Translations under genes and position numbers: made by a program
The notes under the pieces: model-generated
Databases searched by the model: none
Told to the model about the DNA's origin: nothing
What the model saw: the letters and a program-made list of their open reading frames with translations, nothing else
Shown: piece after piece, positions 16,010 to 24,345 of the stretch
How the letters are laid out: each line of letters opens with the position of its first letter
Numbering within the stretch: position 1 is the first letter of the stretch
Assembly: GCA_036502625.1 (NCBI GenBank)
Contig: DASXYG010000098.1
Coordinates: forward strand, 41,558 to 105,557
DNA: 64,000 bases
Direction: 5' to 3'
Source of the DNA: DASXYG01 sp036502625
Lineage (GTDB): Bacteria; Actinomycetota; Actinomycetes; Streptosporangiales; Streptosporangiaceae

Positions 16010-16374
16010 CAGCCCGCCCCGGTCTGCTCGATCTCGTCGAGCGCCTTGCGCAGCGCCTCCGCCTCGGGGTTGCCGACCGAGTGGGCGAAGTGCGTCAGCG
16101 CCGCGTCACGGTTTCCGGTCTGGGCGAGGGCGTCGAGCATCAGCTCCGTGACATACGCCTCCCGCGACGCGGCGGGGCGGTAGCGCCACGCGCGGCCGTC
16201 GCGCTCGCGCGCGACGAAGCCCTTCTTCGCGAGCCGATCCAACACGGTCATCACCGTCGTATGGGCGAGATCACGATCCGACAGGGCCCGGCCGACCTCG
16301 CGCACGGTCATGTAGGTGCGGTGTTCCCACAGAACATCCATCACCGCACGCTCTAGGTCACCGAGCCGGTTCAT
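16009..16374 (-). CDS. BlaI/MecI/CopY-type repressor
   Basis: The 121-residue protein has the typical winged-helix start MNRLGDLERAVMDVLWEH, the recognition region LAHTTVMTVLDRLAKKGFV and the dimerisation tail. BlaI-type repressors bind TACA/TGTA-type dyads and are cleaved by M56 peptidases. The paired M56 gene overlaps its stop. A palindrome GTAGTACTAC just upstream of its -10 box is the probable operator, and the ATG is leaderless. In mycobacteria a BlaI homologue also controls an ATP synthase and a beta-lactamase; no such target lies here. Confidence 0.9.
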   Translation of the reverse strand: MNRLGDLERAVMDVLWEHRTYMTVREVGRALSDRDLAHTTVMTVLDRLAKKGFVARERDGRAWRYRPAASREAYVTELMLDALAQTGNRDAALTHFAHSVGNPEAEALRKALDEIEQTGAG

Positions 16375-16380
16375 GCATAC

Positions 16381-16400
16381 ACCCTATCCCGTAGTACTAC
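16381..16400 (-). promoter_or_regulatory. Promoter and operator of the BlaI/M56 pair
   Basis: On the minus strand a TAGGGT -10 box (16381-16386) ends 6 nt before the ATG at 16374. The perfect palindrome GTAGTACTAC (16391-16400) abuts it upstream. The palindrome matches the TACTAC/GTAGTA halves of known BlaI operators, suggesting autorepression. Confidence 0.55.
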
Positions 16401-16479
16401 GCCAGGTCGTCGGGATACATCCTCTCCGAACCCCTGCGCACACGGGCATCGGGGGTCGGTTTCCGGCCCGGACGCCGGG

Positions 16480-16839
16480 TCAGCCCGCCTGGATCAGCGA
16501 GCCTCCGGCCTGGTAGGCCTGGGTGAGCACACCGCGCAGCTCGTCGAGCTTGGAGCGGACCTTCGCGAAGCCGACCGCGCCGCCGGACATGCCGGTTGTG
16601 GCCAGCGTGAGTCCCACGCCGACGCTGCCGTCGGGCTGCGGCACGATCTCGGCGACGTACTTGTAGTGGATGGCGAACGCCCCGAGGACCATCGCCTTGC
16701 CGCGGCTGCCCTTCTCCACGACCGCGCGGCCGTCGTTCTGCCAGGTGAAGCGGAAGCCCTGCGCGGTCAGCGCCTGCTCGAGCACGCCGCGCGCGTTCTC
16801 CGGCGACCCGGAGACCTGCAGTCGTACGGCATCGGCCAT
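16480..16839 (-). CDS. Conserved hypothetical protein, 119 residues
   Basis: I do not recognise a named family. The protein starts MADAVRLQVSGSPENARGVLEQAL, has a mixed alpha/beta pattern and a Gly-rich middle (TTGMSGGAVGFAKVRSK). There is no signal peptide or membrane segment. The layout (a strand, a helix and a basic strand GRAVVEKGSRGKAMVLGAFAIH) suggests a small cytoplasmic domain. A single gene with a GAGGAGTGC-type ribosome binding site upstream of the ATG. Confidence 0.6.
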   Translation of the reverse strand: MADAVRLQVSGSPENARGVLEQALTAQGFRFTWQNDGRAVVEKGSRGKAMVLGAFAIHYKYVAEIVPQPDGSVGVGLTLATTGMSGGAVGFAKVRSKLDELRGVLTQAYQAGGSLIQAG

Positions 16840-16933
16840 GGCGCACTCCTCGGATCACGGCCGAGCGGGCGGCCGGAAGCGGTCGTTGTGACGGACATGA
16901 CCGTAATGGATTCCACGGCGGGATTCGCGCCGA

Positions 16934-17746
16934 TCAGGATGCTTCGCGGTACCACCACGCCTCACAGGCGCAGTACACACCGAAGAGCACCAGCCCGACG
17001 GCCATCAGCAGGAGGAGCCACGGACCGGCCGGAGTGTCGCGGAAGGTCTTGAGGGTGTCGTCCATGCCCTTGGCCTTGTCCGGGTCGAACGTGACGGCGG
17101 CGTAGCCAACGAACACGCCGACGCCGCCGAACACGATGCCGCGGGCGATGTTGCCGACGAGCCCGAGCGTGACCACGACCTTCCTCGTCGCCCGGCTCAT
17201 CTCCCCGGAACGCAGGTGCTTCTCGAACATGCGGCGCGCGCCGTAGACGACGAACACGACACCGGTGACCACGATCGCCACACCGACGAGCCCGACGATG
17301 AACTGTCCGCCCGGCAGGGCCATCGCCTGGGCGGTGAGCGCCTGGGACTTCTTGTCGCTGGATGAGGAGCCGCCGCCGACGGCGGCGGAGACCACCGCGG
17401 CGCAGACCGCGGCGTACACGACGGCGCGGCCGGCGTTCAGCGCCCGGTCCATGGCCTTCGGCGAGCCCCACATGGCGGCGGTGACGCGCCAGATCACCAG
17501 CGCGACCAGGCCGAGGGCCATCACCCAGAGGAGCGCGTCTCCGGCCGGCCCGGCGGCCAGCGACTTCAGCGCACCACCCTCGTCGGCCTGCTCCCCCTGC
17601 CCTAAGGCGACCTGGATCGCCAGCACGCCGACCAGGACGTAGATCACCCCGCGGCTGGCGAGCCCGCCCCTGGCCAGCACCTCCATGGTCTTGCTGTTGG
17701 CCGCCTGACGCCCCTTGCGGGCGGCCTGCTCTCCCGGACTCCGCAT
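16934..17746 (-). CDS. DUF1206 six-helix membrane protein
   Basis: The 270-residue protein has six hydrophobic segments arranged as three similar pairs, the internal repeat of DUF1206. Each repeat begins with a basic Arg/Gly turn: LARGGLASRGVIYVLVGVLA, LNAGRAVVYAAVCA and LVGNIARGIVFGGVGVFVG. Function unknown. I placed the start at 17746 because GGAGG lies 9 nt upstream; ATGs at 17776 and 17806 lack a ribosome binding site. Confidence 0.8.
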   Translation of the reverse strand: MRSPGEQAARKGRQAANSKTMEVLARGGLASRGVIYVLVGVLAIQVALGQGEQADEGGALKSLAAGPAGDALLWVMALGLVALVIWRVTAAMWGSPKAMDRALNAGRAVVYAAVCAAVVSAAVGGGSSSSDKKSQALTAQAMALPGGQFIVGLVGVAIVVTGVVFVVYGARRMFEKHLRSGEMSRATRKVVVTLGLVGNIARGIVFGGVGVFVGYAAVTFDPDKAKGMDDTLKTFRDTPAGPWLLLLMAVGLVLFGVYCACEAWWYREAS

Positions 17747-17835
17747 GCGCCGCGCCTCCGATGGTCTCGCCGACATGTCACTGGTAGCCCGGACGGGGCA
17801 GGACAATCGCCGGTGAACCGATCGGAAGGGATCGC

Positions 17836-18360
17836 ATGCGCATCGAACTCGTCAACGGCGACATCACCGTGCAGCGCGTGGACGCGGTCGTGAACGCGGC
17901 CAACTCCGGGCTGCTCGGCGGCGGCGGTGTCGACGGCGCGATCCACCGGCGCGGCGGCCGCGCGATCCTGGACGCCTGCCGTGCCCTGCGCGCCGGGTCG
18001 CTGCCGGACGGCCTGCCCACCGGCCAGGCGGTGGCCACCACGGCGGGGAACCTCGCCGCGCGCTGGGTGATCCACACGGTCGGCCCCGTCTACTCGCGCT
18101 CGGCCGACCGCTCGGACCTCCTGGCGTCCTGCTACCGGGAGTCGTTGCGCGTCGCCGACGAGCTGGGCGCCCGCAGCGTCGCGTTCCCCGCGGTTTCGGC
18201 CGGCATTTACGGCTGGCCGCTCGACGACGCGGCGCGCATCGCGGTCGCCACCGTCGCGGGCGCGCGCACATCGGTGGACGACGTCAGGTTCGTGCTGTTC
18301 GGCGACGCGGCGTACGACGCGTTCCGGCAGGCGCTCGCGGCCGTACGGGGCGAGGCCTAG
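17836..18360 (+). CDS. Macrodomain protein (O-acetyl-ADP-ribose deacetylase-like)
   Basis: Macrodomains bind ADP-ribose and often remove it, or an acetyl group, from substrates. The 174-residue protein has GDITVQRVDAVVNAANSGLLGGGGVDGAIHR, the substrate-binding and catalytic loops of the MacroD/YmdB type including the key Asn and Asp. The second loop is SAGIYGWPL, matching the usual SxGxYGxP. The ATG at 17836 follows GGAAGGG. It lies between a divergent DUF1206 gene and mshA. Confidence 0.9.
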   Translation: MRIELVNGDITVQRVDAVVNAANSGLLGGGGVDGAIHRRGGRAILDACRALRAGSLPDGLPTGQAVATTAGNLAARWVIHTVGPVYSRSADRSDLLASCYRESLRVADELGARSVAFPAVSAGIYGWPLDDAARIAVATVAGARTSVDDVRFVLFGDAAYDAFRQALAAVRGEA

Positions 18361-18432
18361 GACCCGGCCTTCGGCCGCTTTGGGAATGACGGCACACTTC
18401 TGCGGTGTTCGCAGGGTTTGGGAGGTGTGCCG

Positions 18433-19740
18433 GTGAATCTGGTGGACGACGCGTGGGGTGAGCGCACGCTGCCGCGCCGGGTCGCGGTGCTGACCGTGCA
18501 CACCTCGCCGATGGACCAACCGGGCACCGGCCACGCCGGCGGCATGAACGTCTACATCGCCGAGTCGGCGCGGCGGCTGGCCGAACGCGGCGTCGCCGTC
18601 GACGTCTACACCCGGGCCACCGGCCAGGACCAGCCGCCGGTCGTGCACGCCGCGCCCGGGGTGACCGTGCGCAACATCGTCGCCGGTCCGTTCGAGGCGC
18701 TCGACCGCGCCGACCTGGCCCGCCAGCTCTGCCCGTTCACGTTCGGCGTGCTGCGCGCCGAGGCCGGCCGCGACCCCGGCTACTACGACCTCGTGCACTC
18801 CCACTACTGGCTGGCCGGGCAGGTCGGGCGGCCCATCGCGCGCCGCTGGGGCGTGCCGCTCGTCCACACGATGCACACCATGGCGCGGGTGAAGAACGCC
18901 GCGCTGGCCACCGGCGACCGTCCGGAACCGGCCGAGCGCGTCACCGCCGAGCAGCACGTCGTCGCGGACGCCGACCGGCTGGTGGCCAACACCCACGCCG
19001 AGGCGCGCGAGCTGGTGAGCCTGTACGACGCGGAGCCGTCGCGGGTCGCCGTCGTCCATCCCGGCGTGGACCTCGAGACGTTCCGGCCGGGCGACCCCGC
19101 CGTCGCGCGCGCCAGGCTCGGGCTGCCGCGCGACGCCACGGTGCTGCTGTTCGTCGGCCGGGTGCAGCCGCACAAGGCGCCCGACGTCGTGCTGCGCGCC
19201 GCCGCCGAGCTGCTGCGCCGCGACCCGGCGCGCGCGGAGCGGCTGGTCGTCGCGGTCGTGGGCGGGCTCGCGGGCGACGCCTCGACGCGCCGCGACGAGT
19301 TGCACGGCCTGGCCGACCGGCTCGGCATCGCCGACCTCGTCCGTATGGTGCCGCCGTGCCCGCAGCCGCGGCTCGCCGACTGGTACCGCGCCGCGACGGC
19401 CACCGTCGTCCCGTCGCACAGCGAGTCGTTCGGCCTGGTCGCCGCGGAGTCCCAGGCGTGCGGCACCCCCGTGGTCGCGGCGAACGTGGGCGGGCTGCGC
19501 ACGGTCGTCCGCCACGGCGAGACCGGCTGGCTGGTCGACGGCCACGACCCGTCCGCGTACGCCGACGCCCTGGCCACCCTGGTCGACGCGCCGCGGCGCC
19601 GCGCGATGTTCGGAGCGACGGCGGTGCGGCACACCCGCGGCTTCGGCTGGGATGCCACCATTGACGGGCTGCTCGACGCCTACACCACCGCCATGACCGG
19701 CCCGGCGGCGACCGGCCTGCCGTCCGCGGCCTGCCGCTGA
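18433..19740 (+). CDS. mshA: D-inositol-3-phosphate glycosyltransferase MshA
   Basis: MshA begins mycothiol synthesis by transferring GlcNAc from UDP-GlcNAc to inositol 3-phosphate. The 435-residue GT4 enzyme has the signature GTGHAGGMNVYI near its N-terminus, SHYWLAG and HTMHTMARVKN in the acceptor domain, and the donor-site motifs FVGRVQPHKAPD and SHSESFGLVAAESQACGTPVVA. Length and motifs fit MshA well. The GTG at 18433 is 8 nt after GGGAGG. ybjN follows after 41 bp, as in M. tuberculosis Rv0486-0487. mshD is about 24 kb away in this window. Confidence 0.95.
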   Translation: MNLVDDAWGERTLPRRVAVLTVHTSPMDQPGTGHAGGMNVYIAESARRLAERGVAVDVYTRATGQDQPPVVHAAPGVTVRNIVAGPFEALDRADLARQLCPFTFGVLRAEAGRDPGYYDLVHSHYWLAGQVGRPIARRWGVPLVHTMHTMARVKNAALATGDRPEPAERVTAEQHVVADADRLVANTHAEARELVSLYDAEPSRVAVVHPGVDLETFRPGDPAVARARLGLPRDATVLLFVGRVQPHKAPDVVLRAAAELLRRDPARAERLVVAVVGGLAGDASTRRDELHGLADRLGIADLVRMVPPCPQPRLADWYRAATATVVPSHSESFGLVAAESQACGTPVVAANVGGLRTVVRHGETGWLVDGHDPSAYADALATLVDAPRRRAMFGATAVRHTRGFGWDATIDGLLDAYTTAMTGPAATGLPSAACR

Positions 19741-19781
19741 CCGGTCCGCAGATCCCGGAGGCTGTCATCGACCTCGACGCC

Positions 19782-20258
19782 ATGATCAAGGACGCGCTCG
19801 ACGCCGCGGACCTCACGTACGAACGCCCGCGCCCCGGCGCGTACCTCGTACGCCTGCCGGGCACGCACAAGCTCGCCACCATGACGTGGCTCATCGTCGG
19901 CGACCACAGCCTGCACATCGAGGCGTTCTTCTGCCGCCAGCCGGACGAGAACCACGCCGAGTTCTACCGCTACCTGCTGGAGCGCAACGGCTCCATGTAC
20001 GCCGTGGCGTTCACCCTCGACTCCGTGGGCGACGTCTACATCGTGGGCCGCGCCGCGCTGACGGGGCTGGACGCCGACGAGATCGACCGGCTGCTCGGCT
20101 GCGTCCTGACGTACTCCGACGACAACTTCGACAAGGCGCTGGAGATCGGGTTCGCGAGCTCCATCCGCAAGGAGTGGGACTGGCGGGTCAAGCGCGGCGA
20201 GAGCCTGGCCAACCTCCAGGCCTTCGCCCGTTTCGCCGCGCCGGAGCACCGCCGCTAG
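19782..20258 (+). CDS. YbjN-domain protein
   Basis: The 158-residue protein belongs to the YbjN/type III chaperone-like fold family. It shows LIVGDHSLHIEAFFCRQPDENHAEFYRYLLERN and a conserved tail GFASSIRKEWDWRVKRGESLANL. The order mshA-ybjN-gpm is conserved in actinobacteria. The first ATG at 19782 leaves the N-terminus a few residues shorter than relatives I recall, and a GGAGG lies about 20 nt upstream. A non-ATG start around 19767 is therefore possible. The exact role is unknown. Confidence 0.8.
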   Translation: MIKDALDAADLTYERPRPGAYLVRLPGTHKLATMTWLIVGDHSLHIEAFFCRQPDENHAEFYRYLLERNGSMYAVAFTLDSVGDVYIVGRAALTGLDADEIDRLLGCVLTYSDDNFDKALEIGFASSIRKEWDWRVKRGESLANLQAFARFAAPEHRR

Positions 20259-20261
20259 GCT
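20256..20261 (+). promoter_or_regulatory. Leaderless -10 box of gpmA
   Basis: TAGGCT overlaps the ybjN stop codon and ends 7 nt before the gpmA ATG, so gpmA can be transcribed on its own as a leaderless mRNA. Confidence 0.45.
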
Positions 20262-20268
20262 TCCCACC

Positions 20269-21015
20269 ATGGCGACCTTGGTACTACTGCGACACGGCGA
20301 GAGCGTCTGGAACGCGGAGGGGCTGTTCACCGGCTGGGTGGACGTCGACCTGTCGCAGGCGGGCGAGGACGAGGCCACCAAGGGCGGCGAGCTGCTCGAC
20401 GACGCCGGCCTGGTGCCCGACATCGTGCACACCTCCGTCCTCAAGCGCGCGATCCGCACCGCGAACATCGCCCTCGACATCGCCGACCTCCTGTGGCTGC
20501 CCGTACGCCGCACGTGGCGGCTGAACGAGCGCCACTACGGCGCCCTCCAGGGCAAGAACAAGGCGCAGACGCGCGACGAGTTCGGCGAGGAGCAGTTCAT
20601 GCTGTGGCGCCGCTCGTACGACGTGCCGCCGCCGCCTCTGGCCGACGACGACCCCCTCTCCCAGTCCGGCGACCCCCGCTACGCGGGCCTCCCGTCCGAG
20701 CTGCTCCCCCGCACCGAGTGCCTGGCCGACGTCGTAGCCCGCCTCCTGCCGTACTGGTACGACGCGATCGTCCCCGACCTCGCCGCAGGCCGCACGGTCC
20801 TGGTAGCCGCCCACGGCAACTCCCTGCGCGCCCTGGTCAAGCACCTGGACAACATCGACACCGACACGATCTCCCAGCTCAACATCCCAACCGGCATCCC
20901 CCTGATGTACGACCTGGACGACGACTTCAAGCCCCGCAAGACCGGCGGCGAATACCTAGACCCAGAAGCCGCCGCAGAAGCCATCGAGGCAGTCGCCAAC
21001 CAGGGCAAGCGCTAG
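20269..21015 (+). CDS. gpmA: 2,3-bisphosphoglycerate-dependent phosphoglycerate mutase
   Basis: This glycolytic enzyme interconverts 3- and 2-phosphoglycerate. The 248-residue protein has the phosphohistidine motif LLRHGESVWN at residues 5-14, FTGWVDVDLS, the RRTWRLNERHYGALQGKNK block and the second catalytic His in AAHGNSLRAL. It is a standard-length dPGM. The large repeat-filled gap begins immediately after its stop. Confidence 0.95.
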   Translation: MATLVLLRHGESVWNAEGLFTGWVDVDLSQAGEDEATKGGELLDDAGLVPDIVHTSVLKRAIRTANIALDIADLLWLPVRRTWRLNERHYGALQGKNKAQTRDEFGEEQFMLWRRSYDVPPPPLADDDPLSQSGDPRYAGLPSELLPRTECLADVVARLLPYWYDAIVPDLAAGRTVLVAAHGNSLRALVKHLDNIDTDTISQLNIPTGIPLMYDLDDDFKPRKTGGEYLDPEAAAEAIEAVANQGKR

Positions 21016-21922
21016 CCTCTGCCCAGGCTCCCCCCGAGCAAGCCCAAAGGCCGCGCTCCGCGCGACAGCCCGAACGCAACCGGACTCCGCCCGGGCTGGG
21101 GCTAGGGCGGGGGCGCCACGCGAAAAGGCCGCGCTCCGCGCGACTGCCTGCCCGCGACCTTGGGCACGCATTCTCGGGGCTGGGCCGCAGGGCTACGCCT
21201 CTAACGCACCATCCCCACGGCCACGACACAGGCGCAACCAGACTCCGCCCGGGCCTGAGCCCGGGCAGGGCGCAACACGCGAAAAGGCCGCGCTCCGCGC
21301 GACAGCCCACCCGCGACCCCGGGCCAGCATTCCCGGGGCTGGGCCGCGGGGCTACCGCCCTCAGCACAGCGTCTCCGGGGCCAGAACACGCCACGCCCAA
21401 AGGCCGCGCTCCGCGCGACAGCCTGCCCGCGACCCCAGGCCAGCATTCCCGGGGCTGGGCCGCAGGGCTACGCCTCTAGCGCGCCATCCCCACGGCAGAA
21501 CACCGCACAGGCGCAACCAGACTCGGCCCGGGGCAGGGCGCAACACCCCCAAAGGCCGCGCTCCGCGCGACAGCCCACCCGCGACCCCGGGTCAGCATTC
21601 CCGGGGCTGGGCCGCAGAGCTACGCCTCTAACGCACCATCCCCACGGCCACGACACAAGCGCAACCAGACTCCGCCCGGGGCAGGGCCTGAGCCTGGACA
21701 GGGCGCGACACGCCCAAAGGCCGCGCTCCGCGCGACTGCCTGCCCGCGACCCCGGGCCAGCATTCCCGGGGCTGGGCCGCAGGGCTACGCCTCTAACGCA
21801 CCATCCCCACGGCCACGACACAGGCGCAACCGGTCCCAAGGCCCTGGGCACGTGACAGTCACCCGTATTCAGGGCTCAGGACTCAGGCTCAGGGCTCGGG
21901 CTCGGGCTCAGGCGGAGGGTGG

Positions 21923-22019
21923 CGCACCCGAGCGCGCCCGGCAAGGGCGGCAGCCTCGCGGCCCAACCACGAACAAGCTCACCGGAGAACGCGGGAAAGC
22001 GCGCGGAACGCGGCCTTTT
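21923..22019 (-). repeat. Inverted-orientation repeat copy, partner of 22647-22744
   Basis: This 97-bp stretch is nearly the same as 22647-22744, about 720 bp downstream; both run from a CCCGAGC start to AACGCGGCCTTT. It is the reverse-oriented form of the module found elsewhere in the cluster, ending in GCGGCCTTT instead of beginning with AAAGGCCGC. Confidence 0.7.
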
Positions 22020-22259
22020 CACGCGCGAGCCACCCGCCCCACACAACCAAGGCGCGGCCCCGCGCGCCAGCCTCCCCGCGACCGTGGCCCTGCGTCCTCC
22101 GGGCCAGGCCGCCGCACGCAGCACAGCATCTCGGGGTCAGGGCAGGGCACGTGCAGAGGCCGCGCTCCGCGCGACAGCCCGCCCGCGACCCTGGCCCGGC
22201 GTTCTCGGGGCTGGGCCGCGAGGCTGCGCACTAAGCGCGGCCCGCTCCGGAGGGCACGC

Positions 22260-22500
22260 CGCAGGCGCAACCGGGTCCAGGGCTGGGACAGGGAGCGACC
22301 CGCGTCCGAGGTTGGGCATCGGGCAGGGCGCGCTACGCACAACGGGCGCAACCGGGTCCAGGGCTTGGGGGGTGCGCCAGGGCGCGGACCCGTCCGGGGC
22401 TGGGACAGAGCGGAGGCGCAACCGGATCCAGGGCTGAGACAGGGCGCGGCCCGTGTCCGAGGCTGGGCATCGGGCAGGGCGCGACCAGTTCTGGGGCTTG
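22260..22500. repeat. Short imperfect tandem repeats
   Basis: Three or four imperfect copies of a unit beginning GGCGCAACCGGGTCCAGGG and continuing with GCTGGGACAGGG-like sequence occur here. GAGGTTGGGCATCGGGCAGG and its near-copy also recur. They are embedded in repeat cluster 1 and look like a locally expanded spacer. Confidence 0.6.
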
Positions 22501-22646
22501 GGCGCGGGGCGGGAGCTGGGCTGGGATGGGCCGCGAGGCTGCCGCACTTGGCGCCTCGGCGCCGGAGGTGGGACACGGTGCGGGCGCACCCGGATTCGGG
22601 CTTGGGGAAGTGATGCGGCCGGGTTCAGGACTCGGGATCCGCTGTG

Positions 22647-22744
22647 GTGCGCCCGAGCACGCCAGGCAAGGGCGGCAGCCTCGCGGCCCAACCACGAACA
22701 CGCTCACCGAAGAACGCGGGAAAAGCGCGCGGAACGCGGCCTTT
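22647..22744 (-). repeat. Inverted-orientation repeat copy, partner of 21923-22019
   Basis: Near-identical to 21923-22019, with a few substitutions and one extra A. It ends in GAACGCGGCCTTTGG and is the rho-proximal copy of repeat cluster 1. Confidence 0.7.
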
Positions 22745-22939
22745 GGCTCGTACGCAGCGCCACACACCCGAGCCCCCACCACGCGCCTCCCGGCTGCGCG
22801 GGGCCGGGTTTCATGGGGCCGGGCCACGCGGGGCTGGATTCATGGGGCCGCGCAGGGCTGGTTTGATCGGGCCCGGCCACGCGCCTCCAGGACACGCGGC
22901 CTCTCGCCCCGGGAGCCGCATGCGCTATGTGACCCCCCG

Positions 22940-24091
22940 TCACGCCGCCGCGCGGGTCGTGCTCGCCTGTCCCAGGAACGCCGCGTTCGAAGACGTGGTG
23001 CGGAGGCGTGCGAGTAGCTGTTCCATCGCGGCCTGGGTGTCCAGGGAGGAGAGGGCGCGGCGGAGGACGGTGGTGGAGCGGAGTTCCTCGGGGGTGAAGA
23101 GGAGGTCTTCTCGGCGGGTGCCGGATGCGGTGATGTCGATCGCGGGGAAGACGCGGCGGTCGGCCAGCGTACGGTCGAGGCGGAGTTCCATGTTGCCGGT
23201 GCCCTTGAACTCCTCGAAGATCACTTCGTCGAGGCGGGAGCCGGTGTCGACCAGGGCGGTGGCGAGGATGGTCAGCGAGCCCGCGCCGTCGATGTTGCGG
23301 GCGGCGCCGAGGAACTTCTTCGGCGGGTAGAGCGCCCCGGCGTCGAGGCCGCCGGTGAGGACACGGCCGCCGCCGGGCGCGGCCAGGTTGTACGCACGGG
23401 CCAGCCGGGTGATCGAGTCGAGCAGCATCACCACGTCCTGGCCGGACTCGACGAGCCGCTTGGCCCGCTCGACGGCCAGCTCGGCGACGCCGGTGTGCCG
23501 CTTCGGCGTGTGGTCGAAGGTCGAGGCGATGATCTCGGCGTCGACGGCGCGGCGCAGCTCGGTGACCTCTTCGGGCCGCTCGTCGATCAGCACCATCATC
23601 AGGTGGCACTCGGGGTGGTTGGCGGCGACGGCACGGGCCAGCGTCTTCATGACGGTGGTCTTGCCGGTGTTCGGACGCGCCACGATGAGCCCGCGCTGGC
23701 CCTTGCCGATCGGCGCGACCAGGTCGACGACCCGGCCGATGGGTTCGTCGGCGGCGGTCTCCAGGCGCAGCCGCTCGTTGGGGAACAGCGGCACGAGGTC
23801 GGCGAACGCCGGGCGCCGCGCCTGGTCACGTGCGGCGGCGCCGTTCACGGTCGCCAGCGTGGTGAGCGCGGAGCTGCCGCGCCGCTTGGGGTTGGGCGTG
23901 GCGAGCCCGCTGACGACGTCGCCGCGGCGCAGGCCGTGGCGGCGGAGCTGGTCGCCGGACAGTTTGATGTCGTCGTCGGACGGCGCGTAGCCGTGGACGC
24001 GGATGTAGGCGTCCTTGTCGCGGACGTCGATGACGCCGCGCACGGGCCGTGCCTGGGCGGGCTCCGTGTTCGGGGAGTTGGGTTCGGTCAT
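22940..24091 (-). CDS. rho: Short Rho transcription termination factor
   Basis: Rho is a hexameric RNA helicase that ends transcription. The 383-residue protein keeps the motor: P-loop RPNTGKTT, LIDERPEEVTEL, VVMLLDSITRLARAYN, the Q-loop region VLTGGLDAGALYPPKKF, and GSRLDEVIFEEFKGTGNMEL. The N-terminal part is very short. The RNA-binding cold-shock-like domain is present (HGYAPSDDDIKLSGDQLRRHGL) but the helical Rho_N domain and the long basic insertion usual in actinobacterial Rho are missing, and the usual FGF motif reads differently. It is not next to thrB, rpmE or prfA, so I infer a second, paralogous Rho. The ATG at 24091 follows AGAAAGGGA. Confidence 0.85.
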   Translation of the reverse strand: MTEPNSPNTEPAQARPVRGVIDVRDKDAYIRVHGYAPSDDDIKLSGDQLRRHGLRRGDVVSGLATPNPKRRGSSALTTLATVNGAAARDQARRPAFADLVPLFPNERLRLETAADEPIGRVVDLVAPIGKGQRGLIVARPNTGKTTVMKTLARAVAANHPECHLMMVLIDERPEEVTELRRAVDAEIIASTFDHTPKRHTGVAELAVERAKRLVESGQDVVMLLDSITRLARAYNLAAPGGGRVLTGGLDAGALYPPKKFLGAARNIDGAGSLTILATALVDTGSRLDEVIFEEFKGTGNMELRLDRTLADRRVFPAIDITASGTRREDLLFTPEELRSTTVLRRALSSLDTQAAMEQLLARLRTTSSNAAFLGQASTTRAAA

Positions 24092-24140
24092 CGGGGATCC
24101 CTTTCTGGGAAGGGGAACGCCGTACGCGGGTACGGTCGCG

Positions 24141-24158
24141 GGACCCGCGTGCGGGTCC
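24141..24158. promoter_or_regulatory. Dyad upstream of rho
   Basis: GGACCCGC-GT-GCGGGTCC is an 8-bp perfect inverted repeat with a 2-nt centre, 50 bp upstream of the rho start. It may be an operator or a short hairpin in the rho leader; nothing else in the window repeats it. Confidence 0.35.
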
Positions 24159-24345
24159 TGGGAGTTCACGCCTGATTCGCGGCGGTACGACGCGACAACA
24201 TTCGTCGGCATTCCGGGAAACGAGGGCCGCGTCGCGGAAGTCTCACGCGAATTGCGGCGGAAGCCTCAGATCCGGCTTCGCTCGTACAGTAGCACGCAAC
24301 GCCGGCGACCCCGCTCCTGATTCCCGTACGGCGCGCCGCCCGGGG

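Larger units (their letters stand above)
21016..22939. repeat. Repeat cluster 1 between gpmA and rho
   Basis: This 1.9-kb convergent gap contains no credible gene. It holds many copies of a GC-rich module whose left end is AAAGGCCGCGCTCCGCGCGA and whose right part contains CCGGGGCTGGGCCGC followed by an AGGCT-type end. Forward copies start near 21046, 21123, 21283, 21399, 21551, 21716 and 22156, with irregular spacing of 77-165 bp in the first six. Copies in opposite orientation lie at about 21923-22019 and 22647-22744. Spacers also repeat (for example ACGCACCATCCCCACGGCCA at several places). Long open frames here are by-products of extreme GC content. Confidence 0.8.

Noticed and set aside
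21016..22939. Several open frames of 100-250 codons in repeat cluster 1
   Set aside because: They are generated by lack of stop codons in repetitive GC-rich DNA; translations are Arg/Pro/Gly repeats with no start signals, and they cross repeat units.
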